A stretch of 64,000 nucleotides of DNA from Flabesymbios commensalis (GCA_964017125.1 OZ024914.1:23932702-23996701); one strand, 5' to 3'. Counted from the stretch's first letter, positions 10,549 through 22,518 are shown. Numbers and translations: made by a program. Notes: a model not told the origin generated them from the sequence alone.

Positions 10549-13500
10549 ATGTCTTGTGAGCAGTATGTGTATTTTGACCAAGGTATAGGGCGAGACGTGC
10601 CCTGCTATATAACATGTTCAAACAGAGAAAATGATGGATGTTTACCAGGAGTTGTTTGTGATGGTAAGACGTAGGGAAGTAGTATAGTAGCCCCTGCTCA
10701 GTAACAAAACGTCATCAATGGTAGATTTATCTCTATCCATATACGTGATGAGTTGGGTGGGTGTTGCTGAAAAAATCAGGAAATTACACATGCGCTCATA
10801 CATTGTGTATTGGGAATTTCTAATAGGGCATAGTGGTTCTCTTTGGGTTATTTTTCTCGCGATGTATTGTATCACCTGAGCTTGAGTTCACTTATTTGAT
10901 CAATATATTTTTTTTTAATCACAAAAATGATAATCTATTCCTCTACTTAGCATGTTTTATAAGGAAGTGATAAAAAAAAGTCCTAAATATACAATAAATT
11001 GAAAAAAATACTTGTTATTAAATTGGGTTCAGAAATTTGTTTATTTGTTAGATTATTTTGTATGCCTACAATTTTCTGAGGGAGGTGACCCAGACATCAC
11101 CACTGAACAAGCAGCGAAGATGTCACCAGGGACGACAGTTGGAATTATTATTGTGGGTTTGGTTTTTGTGGTCGTGACAGCTGGAGTGAGTGTGGTATTG
11201 ATACTAATACACAGGAGACGCAAGCAAAAAGACCACACATCGAATCTCAGCACACAAGGTGATGATCTAAATCTGAATATTTGTTTTTTGCTCACATGTT
11301 TTCATCATGGTCTTCACAGCAAGTCTGGTCTACGAAGGTCATAGACCAAGTGTCTACGATCTTTGGCGTCAAGAGTTGCTGTATGGAAGATGGTTTTGCA
11401 TGCATAACGGTAATAAAATTATATCGCTCTCTGAATGTTGTGTAATATTATAGGCCTAAAATTTATACAATAATCATGTATAAATAAATGTATACGTCGT
11501 AATGTTAAAAAATTGGAGTACATGGGTCCCCGGAATGCAATAGTGTCCGTGGGTAGGCCTAGGCCCAATGTCATAATAATACTAAATATGAGTTTCATAC
11601 CCAACGCTAAATTAAGACTAAGTTCCCAAATCATATCAAGTCCATATATGCTTGAGCGACATCTATGAGTTAATAATTCCACCAAAGCTCTTACCCCTAG
11701 CTGGCTCTTAGCTGTGCGTTGGCTTTGCAAATTGACTGACTTTATTACTGCGGGGATCGCGAAACAGTTGACCCCACGAATGTATTGACAGGAAAGCTTT
11801 CCCACAAACATTGTACATTCCGCCAATGTTGGTTCAATGTTGGGCCAGCATCGCAGACGTTGGTCTAGAAACAGCATTGGGTGAGTGTCTCGTTGGAGTT
11901 GTATCCATAGTCTTGTAATCAGATTGAATTACTCAGGTGAATCACCATGTACTGTACTGTACATGCTGAACGTTTACACGTGACTCACACAGGCGAGTTT
12001 AGAACATAATATGACTGGATCTTTAATTTTGTCCACATACAATGACTCAATGGCTATTTTATAATTCCTTTTTGCGTGGAAAGAAAAGCTTTCCTATATG
12101 CAGCAGATGACAAAAGCCAGCTTCGCAGTATAAGTTAGTATCATGATTGTTCTCAAGACTTTTTTCGCCATCTTCAGCCACGTCATATAGGCCTACATAT
12201 CACAGCTTGGCTGGTAATCCCAATGGTTATGTGAGAGGGTAAGTCCTGCAGGATAAGCCGTTCTGACACCTACCTATCTTCAGCAAACCTGCTCAGCGTC
12301 GTCAGCGTCATACTGAGGCATATCGATATTTTAATCATTTGCCGACCGTTTCAAATATTCCTGTGGATTTGCATGTGGTCGAATTGCATGTAACGTCAGA
12401 CCTACACTCAAAATTATATGTAGATTTTGTTGTACGCATATTCCACCGCAAGGCCCGCTACTCCCGACGTCGCAGACGGAGCCGTCTGCGACGTCGGGAG
12501 TAGCGGGCCTTGCGGTTTTACGTTGCATTTAAGCAATATGATATAAACAGAAGCCCGAAGTTGGAATTATATTCTTATCGAATAATCTCAAAGGCTCTTT
12601 ATAGTTCACAGTAACATTACACTACAGGCGTTAGAGCAATTTGGTAATATGCCCGATCATGATAACAAACATAAGGCCCGGCGGAGATTCGAACCCTGTA
12701 TTTTTAGCTTACAAGTGAATCGTACTGACCATCAGAACCGGACGCATACATATAGGCTATAATCATGATAATATACGGTATCCAAGATTGTTCATTAAAT
12801 TTAAAAGTACTTTAATAATAGAAAACAATGCGTCGAAATAAATAATATTAGATCAGCCTTCACAAATATTTTAACTGGAGTCCAACAAGGACCCGAGTTT
12901 AGGTCTGCTTTTGTTCATAATCTATATGAATGCCATACCTCTTGCTAGCACTATTTTTAAAACTATTATTTACGCGGAGGACTGCACACTTTTTGCAAAT
13001 TTAAGCGATATCTGCTTTAAAAATAATACAAAATTAAACATAAAAATACTAAATTTCGAATTGAACAAAATTAAGCTATGGCTACGAGCAAACAAACTTA
13101 CTCTAAATACACAGAAATCTAAATTAATGTTATCTTATAAGCCCCAAAAAAGCTTAGAAATTCCAAAGATAAAAATAAATAATGAAAAAATTGTATGTTT
13201 TAAACAATTTGCTAGGACTAATTTTGCACAAACATCTAATTTGGAAAAGTCATATGACCAAAGTAGCAAACAAAATATCTAAAATAAATTAAATAAATGA
13301 ATAATAAAAAAAAAATTAATTAAAATACCAGCTCCTTCGAACAACACTCCTAACAATTTACAATTCTCTTATTCTCCCACATCTTAATTATTGTTTACTG
13401 GCATGGGGACACGACTTTAAGCGTATCCACAAATTGCAAGAAAGGCTATTCGAATAATAGACAAATGTCATTTCATTTCTCCCACTGATCTCATACTTAA

Positions 13501-15486
13501 GAAGCTGATCGTATTAAAAATAAGTGACTTATATTATGTTCAACAGCTAAAATTTTATTTTAAATATATCAATAATTGTCTTCTTGTGTATTTACAAAAT
13601 TTTACCCTTCAAACTAGTTTAGAAATTCACAATTACAATACTGGAACATGCATCAATTTGCGAAACTCCATAGTTAAGCACGAATTCTCTCGTAAATGCA
13701 TAAGAAACTAATTACCCATCGTCATTAAAAACACGCCTTTAATATTATCAAATAAAACAATGACACACAGCAAAAATGGTTTCATTGAATACATTAAAAA
13801 ATTATGTATTAGTAAATATATTAGGCCTCCCGTATGTAATATAAATCAATGTTATATATGTAACATGTTGAATTATTATTATTGTTATGTAATATTATTT
13901 TATTCTACTCTTTCATAATTTTCTCATATTTCTCGCTGGCTCTGATGGTACAGAAGAATCGGATCTGCCACTCGTGAAGCATCAGATCCTACCTTTTGTT
14001 TTCATTGGAGTTGAATCAAGTGTTTTGTTTCATTCTTCCTTGTCGAGCCTAAGGGCAGCATCTGCTTACTTTGCAATTGTGCAGCTGCTGCTTTTTGGCT
14101 CTGCAAAACTGCATCGACATTATATTATGATATCATGACACGCTTAGTCTACAATTTTGTTGGGACGACCGTCTCATTATCATTTTGCTTTATATTTGAA
14201 ATATACTTGTATAAATCCGTGTATATTTATGCATGTTTGTATGCATTATGTAATCATTGGTGCGATATCACTTTGTCCATAATCATTGACCCCCTTCCCA
14301 ACTTAAACATTTTTAAATTATTTTCTTGTGTGAAAGGTGGCCATAGCTGGTAGCGACACTATGGTCTCCTTACTGTTATTTGTACTTTTCACTTTATTTG
14401 GTAATTAATTATGTTTTGTCAAATAAATTTTCTTCTTCTTCTACGTATTGATTCAATTTGGTCTGAACACTAAAATATTAATCAAAAGCTAAATTTTGAC
14501 CCGTACACTAAATGGGCTGTATAGTCAACACTATAAAAGGCGCTGAATTATTTTTGTATAAACCTTGGAGACCAAAGGGTTTTATTCAATTTAAAATCAT
14601 CATAAATGTCTTAGTTGGCTTTTTCTGATTGATTCATTTGAATACCTATGTTATGGGTCTACGACCATTATATTATAAATATGTTTACTCTTACAGCGCG
14701 GGGAGCGACTTTAGTCGGCAGAATCCGACGTCTACAGACGTCAGATTCTGACGACTAAAGTCGGTCCCCGCGCTGTAAGGGCTAAATATTTTTTTTTCAG
14801 TACATTTGATAGCCGTGTCATTATTGTTACGATTTTCCAGTTGACTTATTTGTGTTTATTATAGTAAGGTATTTTATGACAATGTATGTAATATTGAAAA
14901 TAAAGAAAACACACTCTTTATATCAGATGAGCCGGATGGAGAAAGCCTTCAGATAGGTCTTCAGCCTGTATCAGCACTGCCAAAAATGCCAGAAACAGGT
15001 AGAGTTATATTTTTCTTGGCAAAAATTGTTGACATTAGTTGATCACTTGTCCTGCTAGGCCCGTTATAGGCCTCTCAATGACGTTTCAAACCAAAGTAAA
15101 TGCGCTGAACCGGTGCCGCTTCAATGATGGGCCAACGCCACAGATCTCTGTATATATATGTGGCTAGATTATGTTAATTACCGTTGTGTGTGATGCAATT
15201 TATTGAAACTCCTCCCAACCCAGAACTAGTGTACATTTTAACTCTTCATACTGGCTAATAACTAATAATCAGTGGACTATAATTATAGGAGAATTCACAG
15301 AACAAGTCATTTTGACATATACTTCAATTGTTTTGCTCAACTGAAATCACTTGACCTGGACTTTAAAATTATTACTATGTTTCAGAACAGTTGATGATTA
15401 CCGGTGTCGGAGAAGACCTACCTCGGATAGCCACACCTGGATCGTCGTTACTGGAAAATGCACCCAAAATAAATCTATCGGAATAG
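10549..15486 (+). CDS. Gene 2: paralogue of gene 1, BCMA/TACI-like small membrane receptor (4 exons, 153 aa)
   Basis: Proposed exons are 10549-10663, 11085-11258, 14927-14998 and 15386-15486. All introns are phase 1 and the joined frame is open to TAG at 15484. Residues 1-38 carry C3, C19, C23, C31 and C37 with YFD at 8-10 and PCYITC at 18-23. In BCMA a YFD follows the first Cys and a C-x3-C pair sits in the middle of the domain, so the match is good. The Cys expected three residues before C19 is absent (Asp16), leaving C3 without its usual partner. The helix is residues 57-80, closed by HRRRKQK. The tail shares GVGEDLPRI with gene 1. Exon 1 is 115 bases from ATG to donor in both genes and aligns without gaps. 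The first base of the acceptor-defined exon is 10546 (ttcag before it). Intron 2 is 3.7 kb because of a LINE and MITEs. The start, and any signal-peptide exon, remain unproven. Confidence 0.66.
11798..11897. mobile_element. Family A hairpin MITE in gene 2 intron 2
   Basis: CCAATGTTGGTTCAATGTTG, then GGGCCAGCATCGCAGACGTT, then CATTGGGTGAGTGTCTCGTT give the family order. The right terminus is worn. Confidence 0.6.
12446..12515. repeat. Perfect 70-bp GC-rich palindrome in gene 2 intron 2
   Basis: Two 34-base perfect arms (starting CCGCAAGGCCCGCTACTCCC) meet at GGAGCC. It is much richer in GC than its surroundings, and no TTAA flank is visible. Perfect pairing implies recent origin or constraint. 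Confidence 0.65.
12675..12746 (-). repeat. tRNA-like sequence, minus strand
   Basis: Read on the minus strand, an A-box-like TGATGGTCAGTACGATTC is followed by a B box GGGTTCGAATCTCCGCC. The first stem pairs poorly. It is more likely a tRNA pseudogene or SINE head than a working tRNA. Confidence 0.35.
12790..14445 (+). mobile_element. 5'-truncated non-LTR retrotransposon (LINE) in gene 2 intron 2
   Basis: Reverse-transcriptase palm remains: NILTGVQQG, then (after a frame change) LLLFIIYMNAI, then YAEDCTLF in place of the usual YADD, then LRANKLTLNTQKSK. A second frame change near 13210 leads to LILHKHLIW. Further on come SLILPHLNYCLLAWG and a C-terminal tail interrupted by stops to about 13900. 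The non-coding 3' part ends in an AATAAA-like TCAAATAAATTTTC and a (CTT)n tail at about 14431-14442. This is typical of the jockey/CR1 broad group; the exact clade is not set. The endonuclease is missing, so this is a dead copy inserted in gene 2 sense orientation. Confidence 0.75.
14535..14785. mobile_element. Family D TTAA hairpin MITE in gene 2 intron 2
   Basis: Shares GGCGCTGAATTATTTTTGTA, the ACCTATGTTATGGGTCTACG body, and the terminal hairpin with GACGTCTACAGACGTC at its centre. The right end reads GCGCTGTAAGGGCTAA (TTAA mutated). It ends 141 bases before exon 3. Confidence 0.65.
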
Positions 15487-15489
15487 ATT

Positions 15490-17100
15490 AAGATCGTATA
15501 TTATTTATTAAACTATTATTTTGTTGTTCATGTTGTTCTTAGATCAAATATAGGATTCGATTTTTAAAACGTTTATTATTACAAGTATTGTACTGAGTTT
15601 TTCTTGTAGTTCGAGACCTCAATTAACCTCAAGTGAAAAATAATCAGGGACTGTGAATGCTCTAAGACGACTTTAAAAGTGAAGTTATGTATTACATGTA
15701 GGCTGTTAATTTACTACTCTAGTTTAAGGTGGACTATAAAAATCAGCCTAACTTTTAAGTTTCCGATCACGGCGGCCCTATAGTCTCTGTCATAATTATA
15801 TTCTAGGCATCATAATATACATGTATGTGTCATATTGGTTGCACCATTATGCCTTCCCTGCAAACTGGATGACCGAAAAAAAACATGGTTTTTATACGCC
15901 ATTTTGTAGCTATACGTCTCATAAACGTTTACCCCGCGCTTGTTCACTGCCTGGAAATCTAAAGCGAAATAACAGCGGACAATATTGAAGTTGCTACGTT
16001 TGTTTTTAAAATATATATGTTATTTGTTTTTAACCTTTGTTAGTCGTTGATCAATGTACACAATCATTATGTTCTTCTAATATTATGTTATATGGTATTA
16101 TGGATAAGTGGGTAATTTAGATTTCAAAAGAATTGTCACCAATACGAAGATATTTAATTTATTCAACTAGTTTCACTCTTCAATTAGATTGCTGTAAAAC
16201 TGTTTTAGTATAATTTATAAATATATTTATGTTGCCTTGAAACATTAAAACTGAGTTATAGTCAGATTCACATCAACCAGGGTGAAGAAAATTCGCGGAT
16301 TCCTCAGTCAATCCTCAACAAATTTTCCCGACACTATTTTCCATTTAGTCAATATTATATATTGTGAATAAAGCAGATTTAATTTATAAGCGTCGTGCGC
16401 ACGGAAAAATAATACATGCCCTAAAGTTGCCATACGAAGTAACAAAATGAATTTAGAGAGAATATAAATTATATCATTGATCTAAATATATCATACCAAT
16501 TATTTGTATCAGTTTAAACATTAACTATCTCTTAAAATTATATTTAATAGTCTATAAGTATGCTTTATGTTTGCTTCTTTGTGAAAACTTCACAATGTAG
16601 CAAAATAAATGGGAATTATAATAATAAGCAAATAATTATTAATACCGATGAACTTTTTATCGCATATGAACCAATAATGATACAACGTTGGGTGAATGTG
16701 AATGCTGATGGATTTGATTGATTGATTGACTAGGAGAACACGTTAGTGGTAGCAGATTTAGAATCACCTGAGCTAGCACGACATGTTGATAATAAATTAT
16801 GTTGTTTTGATGTTGACCAATGTCAAAACAACATCGGATTAATGTGTTATGTTTACTGCGACTTCGCTAACGCATGCGCTTGAGTTCGGTGTTTTTTTTC
16901 TTTTTTTACGTGTGAACAGCGGTCGCTCCTCTCTTGTAGCATAACACGCCGTGGTGTACGTGTGTGTGCACAAATGACGTGTCGGAATACTGGTGTTGAA
17001 GTGCTAGTTGTAACCCAAAAGGCAAACAGGAGGTTATAGCAAAACAAAAATTGTGCAGTGAAAACAAAGGTGAATTAAAAAACCTTGCGGTCTACATAGC
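15490..17100. other. Downstream of gene 2, no further gene recognised
   Basis: AT-rich, probably including the gene 2 3' UTR. AATAAA at 16367 and 16603 are candidate poly(A) signals but cannot be chosen between. No repeat family was recognised here. Confidence 0.35.
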
Positions 17101-17102
17101 GT

Positions 17103-19800
17103 TTAGTCGTTAGCGAAAGGAGCCCAGTGTCGGAGAGGAGACAGCATGGAGTGGGAGGCTGTTCCAGACTGGTATAGTGCAGGGTGAAAAGGAAATTTGC
17201 AAGGGTCATTTGACGGGCTCAGTGGAATATACCTCCACGGATGGAATCCTCGTGTTTGTCTGGTGGATAGGGTCAACCACCTCTGCCAGGGATCTCCCAT
17301 TGTCGTATGCACTATTCTGTACATTGTGTGCAGTCTCATATTATTGGGACGCACAGCAAGGGATTCCCAGCCGAGGTGGCTAACCATCTCGCTAACACTG
17401 CTGGTGTTATGCCAGCGGTTGCAGACATACCTTGCAGCACGTCTCTGCACCATTTCCACTTTTTTGGTATTATCAGATGTATGTGGGCTCCAAACCGTGG
17501 AGGCATATTCCAGGTGAGGTCGGATTAAAGATTGATATGCTTGGGTCTTGACAGCCTGCTATGAAATTTGCTAGTTTCTGTGCAGGAGGCCAAGGACGCA
17601 ATCAGCTTTTGCTGTAACATTATTGATGTGGTAGTTGAATTTAAGATCGGAAGTAAGTGTTAGGTCAAGATATTTAACAGAATCTGTACTTTGGAGTGGC
17701 TGGTCATGTGATTTGTAAGATGTAGTGATTTTAGTTTTGCTTCTGCTGGCCCGCATGGTAAAACACTTGTCTGCATTAAACTGCATGGGCCAAATCTTTT
17801 CCCAGGAGCCGACGGAATTTAGGTCAGACTAGAGTAGTTCGGTGTCTTTTTTACATCTGATGGGGCGGTAAATAATACAGTCATCAGCAAATAAGCGGAT
17901 TGTACTATTTACGACCCTATCAGGGAGGTCATTTATATATATAAGAAAGAGTATGGGTCCCGGGACAGTCCCTTGGGACACCCTCGAAAATACAGGAGCA
18001 ATGTCAGAAGTAGCACCGCCCAGGACTACCTTCTGGGATCTAGAAGAAATAAAGTCTGTGATTCACTCAAGTGTATCCCCTCGGATGCCATACCAGTTGA
18101 GTTTGTAATTAAAACGTTTGTGCGGAACCTTTTTTCTAAGATCCATAATAAGCATGTCTGTTTGAGTTGTACTACTGGCCAGGTTTTGGAAGAGGGAAAG
18201 AGCTGTGATTCGCAAGAATGATTTCGCCGAAAACCATTCTGAAGAGGAAATAGAATGTTCTGAATTTCAAGATGTTTCATGAGGTTACTTATAATGATTA
18301 TGTTCCATAATTTTTGATGGTATACATGTCAATGAGACTGGGCGATAGTTACTTGACAAATTTGAGCCACATTAGCTTCTTCCCCGTCGTCCGGTACCTG
18401 TCCAGTTGTAAGGGAAATTTGAAAGATAATCTGTAGTATGGGAGCAATTCATAATTTCATTACTAAATTCCCTTAAGACCATCGGAGATATTGAGTCGGG
18501 GCTTGAAGCTTCGTGGGGTTTTAAGTTATCCAAAAGTTTTTTAACGCTAGGAGTATAAATAGCAATTTGGGGCAAATAAAGCAAGGAACTGGATTATTTG
18601 TCTGGCATGGATCCGATGGGTTCTTGTGTGAACACAGAGCGAAATTTATTGCTTAGAATTTTAGCTTTGCAAGAGGCATCGCTGAAAGTTTCTCCCTGGC
18701 TGAACAATGGGGCAACACCCACTGAGTATTTTCGCATGTTTTTAATGAAGGACCAGAATGTCTTTTGTTTTAATTTTCTCTCAGAGTTGTTATCGTCTTC
18801 CGAATAGTCTATAATATTTTCGATATACTGCCAGTATGCCTGTCTCATTTCTTTGTGTAAACTGTGCCGAATAGTTTAGAGTTTCTTCGAAATCATGGCA
18901 GATGGTTTGGTTAATTTCTTTGATTTTGTGTGAATTTGTTTCTTTTTCGAATCATTTTCTTAATTGTTGGCGTGACCCTAGGAAGGTAGTGCTTACCATT
19001 GAGATTTTTCAGTGGAATGTACTCGTTCATGCTTGATAAAGTGGATTTGAATTTTGTCCAAAGGTCGTTAGCTGAATACCCTTGGTGGGCATTTTTTATA
19101 TTAGTATATTGAGAATTCAGGTTTGATCTAATGCCATCCCAGTCTACTTTTCTATAACGAAAGATGTTGCGTTTCGGTTTTTAAATACGGCAAGGCTGGG
19201 TATCAATTTCTGCAAAAACAATTTCGTGAGCAGATTTCCCAATACCGGGAAGAATTTCGATTTTCTGGGGGATAGATTTGTTGCTCGTAAAAAGTAAGTC
19301 AATAATTTTGTCATCCCTGGTTGGTTTATCGACTACCTGTCCAAGTTGTGGTCGAGTGATACATCGAATAGTTTCTAATTTTGCTGTCGCTCACTTCCTG
19401 CAGCGGGGGACCTTTCCAGCGAAGTCCAATCGATAAAGCGAGCATTGAAGTCACCACCGAGCCAAACATAGGGGGTCTAAATCCTTTCAAGGTGGTCTGT
19501 AGAAAGCGCCAAAGTGTAAAGATGTGCATCCTTTTAAATTTATCTGGACCCTTATAAGAAAGTTGTGTCTAGTTCTGGGGCTTCTGAGCTAATTAAATCG
19601 TTTGATACCACAATTGGGATTTCACAATTATATGATTGGTTCGGTCTGTCTTTGTGGTATAAAGTGTATCCTCAATCGGGTTTAAACGTTTCTATAGAAT
19701 TAATGTTTGAATTTATACTGCATGTTCAAACATTGGCTTCAGTCTGGTGTTGTGGGACTTCGCTAACAACTAACTGGGCTTCATCTTAGAATGAAGAGCG
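17103..19800 (-). mobile_element. LINE with AP endonuclease and reverse transcriptase, minus strand
   Basis: Read on the minus strand from 19800: endonuclease remnants (DEAQLVVSEV; YTLYHKDRPNHI; GGDFNARFIDW, the GDFN motif). Next come an ORF2 linker (KTFWSFIKNMRKYSVGVAPL) and the reverse transcriptase start (LLDNLKPHEASSPDSISP). The palm follows ([20 protein letters not shown] near 17880-17895, the catalytic DD; MQFNADKCFTM). The C-terminal helical part is MEMVQRRAARYVCNRW, with the last stop at 17103. The layout matches the CR1/jockey-type APE LINEs. Several frame changes and stops break it, but about 2.7 kb is collinear. No ORF1 was recognised. The + strand frames across this stretch are shadows. 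Confidence 0.8.
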
Positions 19801-19944
19801 TTCAACTACCACGGATGCCATCTTCACTATAGACGAGGCCTCAAACTGCTTGAGCCTGACAACAGGACGATCATGTACGCTTACTGAAATTCTTGACACA
19901 TATGACAAAACTTGTGACAGACGTCCTATACGTGTCCACTGTGC

Positions 19945-20015
19945 AGTGCAGAGGCAGACAGCAGTAACTGCTCACTTCAGAAGTAATCAGGTACTGCTGT
20001 TTGCTTTTGGCAGAG
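19945..20015. repeat. Family G hairpin fragment
   Basis: GCAGTAACTGCTCACTT and its partial inverse AAGTAATCAGGTACTGCTG give the family core, ending in TTTGCTTTTGGC. It sits near the presumed 5' side of the LINE. Confidence 0.45.
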
Positions 20016-20049
20016 CTTCACACTTCACACAAGTTGTCAATAATTAGAA

Positions 20050-20190
20050 ATCAGGAATTTCGTTTCTATATCTAGCCTAACTGGTAAATGCGCAGCACAA
20101 AAAATTAAAAACTTTTGCAGCTCTAGTCTCTGAACATGTTTACATCATATGGTCATATAAATAAGCCAAAATAAAACCCTTTAACGATTA
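20050..20190 (+). repeat. Interspersed repeat shared with 38790-38930
   Basis: GCAGCACAAAAAATTAAAAA, CTTTTGCAGCTCTAGTCTCT and ACATCATATGGTCATAT recur with few changes at 38822-38912. The family is not recognised. Confidence 0.55.
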
Positions 20191-20224
20191 GCTTTTTAGA
20201 GAAAATACATAGCGGATTTTTTTA

Positions 20225-21112
20225 TTGTTGTGTCATGTTGTGTTGTGCTGTGTCATGGCGTGCCGTGCTATGTCGTGTCGTGTCATATTCTGTCGTGCCG
20301 TGTCATGTCATGTCATGTCATGTCATGTCATGTCATGTCATGTCATGTCGTGTCATGTCATGTCATGTCATGTCATGTCATGTCATGTCATGTCATGTCA
20401 TGTCATGTCATGTCATGTCATGTCATGTCATGTCATGTCGTGTCGTGTCGTGTTGTGTCATGTCGTGTCGTGTCGTGTCATGCTGTGCCGTATCATGTCG
20501 TGCCATGTCGTGTCGTGTCGTGTCGTGTCATTTCATGTCGTGTCATGTCATGTCGTGTCATGTCATGTCATGTCATGTCATGTCATGTCGTGTCATGTCG
20601 TGTCGTGTCGTGTCGTGTTGTGTTGTGTTGTGTTGTGTCGTGTCGTGTCATGTTGTGCCGTATCATGTCGTGCCATGTCGTGTCGTGTCGTGTCGTGTCG
20701 TGTCATGTCATGTCATGTCGTGTCGTGTCATGTCGTGCCGTGTCATGTCGTGTCGTTTCATGTCGTGCAGTGTCATGTTGTGGCGTGTCATGTCATGCCG
20801 TGTCATGTCGTGTTGTGTCGTGTCGTGTCATGTCGTGTCGTGCAGTGTCATGTCGTACCGTGTCATGTAAAGTCGTGTCTTGTCGTGTCGTGTCGTGTCG
20901 TGCAGTGTCATGTCGTGCCGTGTCATGGCGTGTCATGTAAAGTCGTGTCATGTCGTGTCGTGCAGTATCATGTCGTGCCGTGTTGTGTCGTGTCGTGCGA
21001 TGTGATGTCGTGCCGTGTCTTGTCTTGTCATGTTGTGTCGTGTCATTTCGTGCAGTGTCATGTCGTGTCGTGTCATGTCGTGACGTGTCTTTTCGTGTCA
21101 TGTCGTGCCCTT
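20225..21112 (+). repeat. (TGTCR)n pentanucleotide satellite, about 890 bp
   Basis: Pure TGTCA tracts (especially 20300-20440) alternate with TGTCG blocks and occasional TGTTG, TGCCG and GCAGTG variants. A 5-base period leaves all three + frames open, reading cycles of C-H-V-M-S, so the long frames here are artefacts. The right half is more mixed and contains higher-order blocks. Confidence 0.95.
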
Positions 21113-21518
21113 ATATAACAAGATAACAGTCAAGCGTTGCGCAAGTAGAGAAAGTAAATGTTATATGACGTCAAATATAATAACCTGCCCATACAAAAGG
21201 TTTGATTTGAATCGTAAACAAATGTATATATAAAAAATATATATAGTGGCTGTAGTATTTGCAGTAGGAAAATAATTGTTTGGACTATGCATATAATGCC
21301 ATTTGACCCTTTGGTCTTAAACATGGTCCCTACATGTAGCTCTGATTATTGGTTGTTACTTTTTATGAGGCTTCAATTGCTGACGCAAATCTCAGCTTCA
21401 AATGACTTCTAATGATTTTTTCAATGTCCCTTCAAAAAACCACACACACATTGGTGTGGTTGATAAAGGTTCATCGCTACCCTGGCTATAGAGTGTACCA
21501 TACATTGTATCACAGGAA

Positions 21519-21620
21519 GCACGAGGCTTTGAACCAATGCATATTTAAAGTCGGTCCACCGTCTGCGACGCTGGTCTAACATTAAATCAGCATTGGATCA
21601 ACGTCTCGTATTTGCCGGGA
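21519..21620. mobile_element. Family A hairpin MITE
   Basis: From GCACGAGGCTTTGAACCAAT through CGTCTGCGACGCTGGTC to ATTGGATCAACGTCTCGTA and TTTGCCGGGA. The arms are diverged. Confidence 0.6.
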
Positions 21621-21725
21621 TAGTCAAACAATCTGATAATGAATGTTATGTTACTGTAGTAGTTTTCACCGTATAGTAAAACTGTCAAGACTACCATGTT
21701 GGATGTCTGACAGGTGCATCTATAA

Positions 21726-21830
21726 AACATGAGACATTCACCCAATGCTAGTCTACTTTTGGGCCACCGTCTATGACGTCGATCCAACATTAGCCCATGG
21801 CTCGTCGTCTCGTGTTTTTTGTGGGAACGC
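21726..21830. mobile_element. Family A hairpin MITE
   Basis: CATGAGACATTCACCCAATG on the left, a GTCTATGACGTCGATCCAAC centre, and GTCGTCTCGTGTTTTTTGTG on the right. It is the second of three copies within 500 bases. Confidence 0.6.
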
Positions 21831-21914
21831 CCAGGTATACAATCAGATTGTGTAGTGTGTCTGTGTGTAGTATGCTCCCTCGATCATAAATCGATGACCC
21901 GAAACCAAAATCAT

Positions 21915-21992
21915 GGGAATTCCCCTTGGTGTAGGCGCATCTACGACGCTGGCACAATGTTAAACCACCATTGATTGAACATCTTGTGGGAC
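21915..21992. mobile_element. Family A MITE, right part
   Basis: GCATCTACGACGCTGGCACA and ATTGATTGAACATCTTGTGG are the recognisable pieces. The left arm is lost. Confidence 0.45.
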
Positions 21993-22274
21993 ATGGTTAG
22001 TTATCGGACGGTCGGTACACATCCATTAGATTTTTCTTCAGTGACGTTTTCTAGAAAATCTTTATTTGTTCACACAGTATGTATTACACCCTACCTCTCA
22101 GAATATGGGCCACTAATAAAGGGATTACAATTTTGATTATCAGACTAAAACATATTCACACCAATGCAGAGGAAGCCATACCCACCCCTAATTCTTACTA
22201 TATCTTCAGCATAACCATTTTAACCTTTAAGACAATAGTATTCTGTATTATCCCCTCAGCTGATCATGTCATGT

Positions 22275-22518
22275 TTAACTCTTTAACCGCCGGTGTCGCA
22301 TATATTCGGGTTTTCCTTTTTATTAGCCCAATAAGTACCCCCTTTTAATCATGTTAAAGATAAAATATGACATCAATCAGCAATATTTGGAAACAGTTGA
22401 CCTCCATTTTGTCAAATCTGCATAATTTTCACTCACTTGAAGTTGTGGATCGCGTTAGTGAGACACAACTTCAAGTGGGTGAAAATTCAGATTGAATAAT
22501 TTGGCGGTTAAAGGGTTG
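22275..22518. mobile_element. Family C TTAA hairpin MITE (244 bp)
   Basis: Left end TTAACTCTTTAACCGCCGGT, right end TTTGGCGGTTAAAGGGTTGA. The inner body is TCGCATATATTCGGGTTTTC, then AAGATAAAATATGACATCAA, then the hairpin CACTTGAAGTTGTGGATCGC with its inverse. It is one of the best preserved copies. Confidence 0.75.

Noticed and set aside
12675-12746. Working tRNA gene on the minus strand
   Set aside because: The B box is good but the acceptor and D stems do not pair; reported only as tRNA-like.
17177-17528. Overlapping + strand frames of 68-106 codons
   Set aside because: Antisense shadows of the minus-strand LINE C-terminal region.
20225-21118. Frames of 211-297 codons rich in Met-Ser-Cys-His-Val on the + strand, and a 102-codon Thr/Arg/His/Asp frame on the minus strand
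   Set aside because: They are products of the 5-base satellite, which keeps every + frame open; no start context, splice signal or domain.
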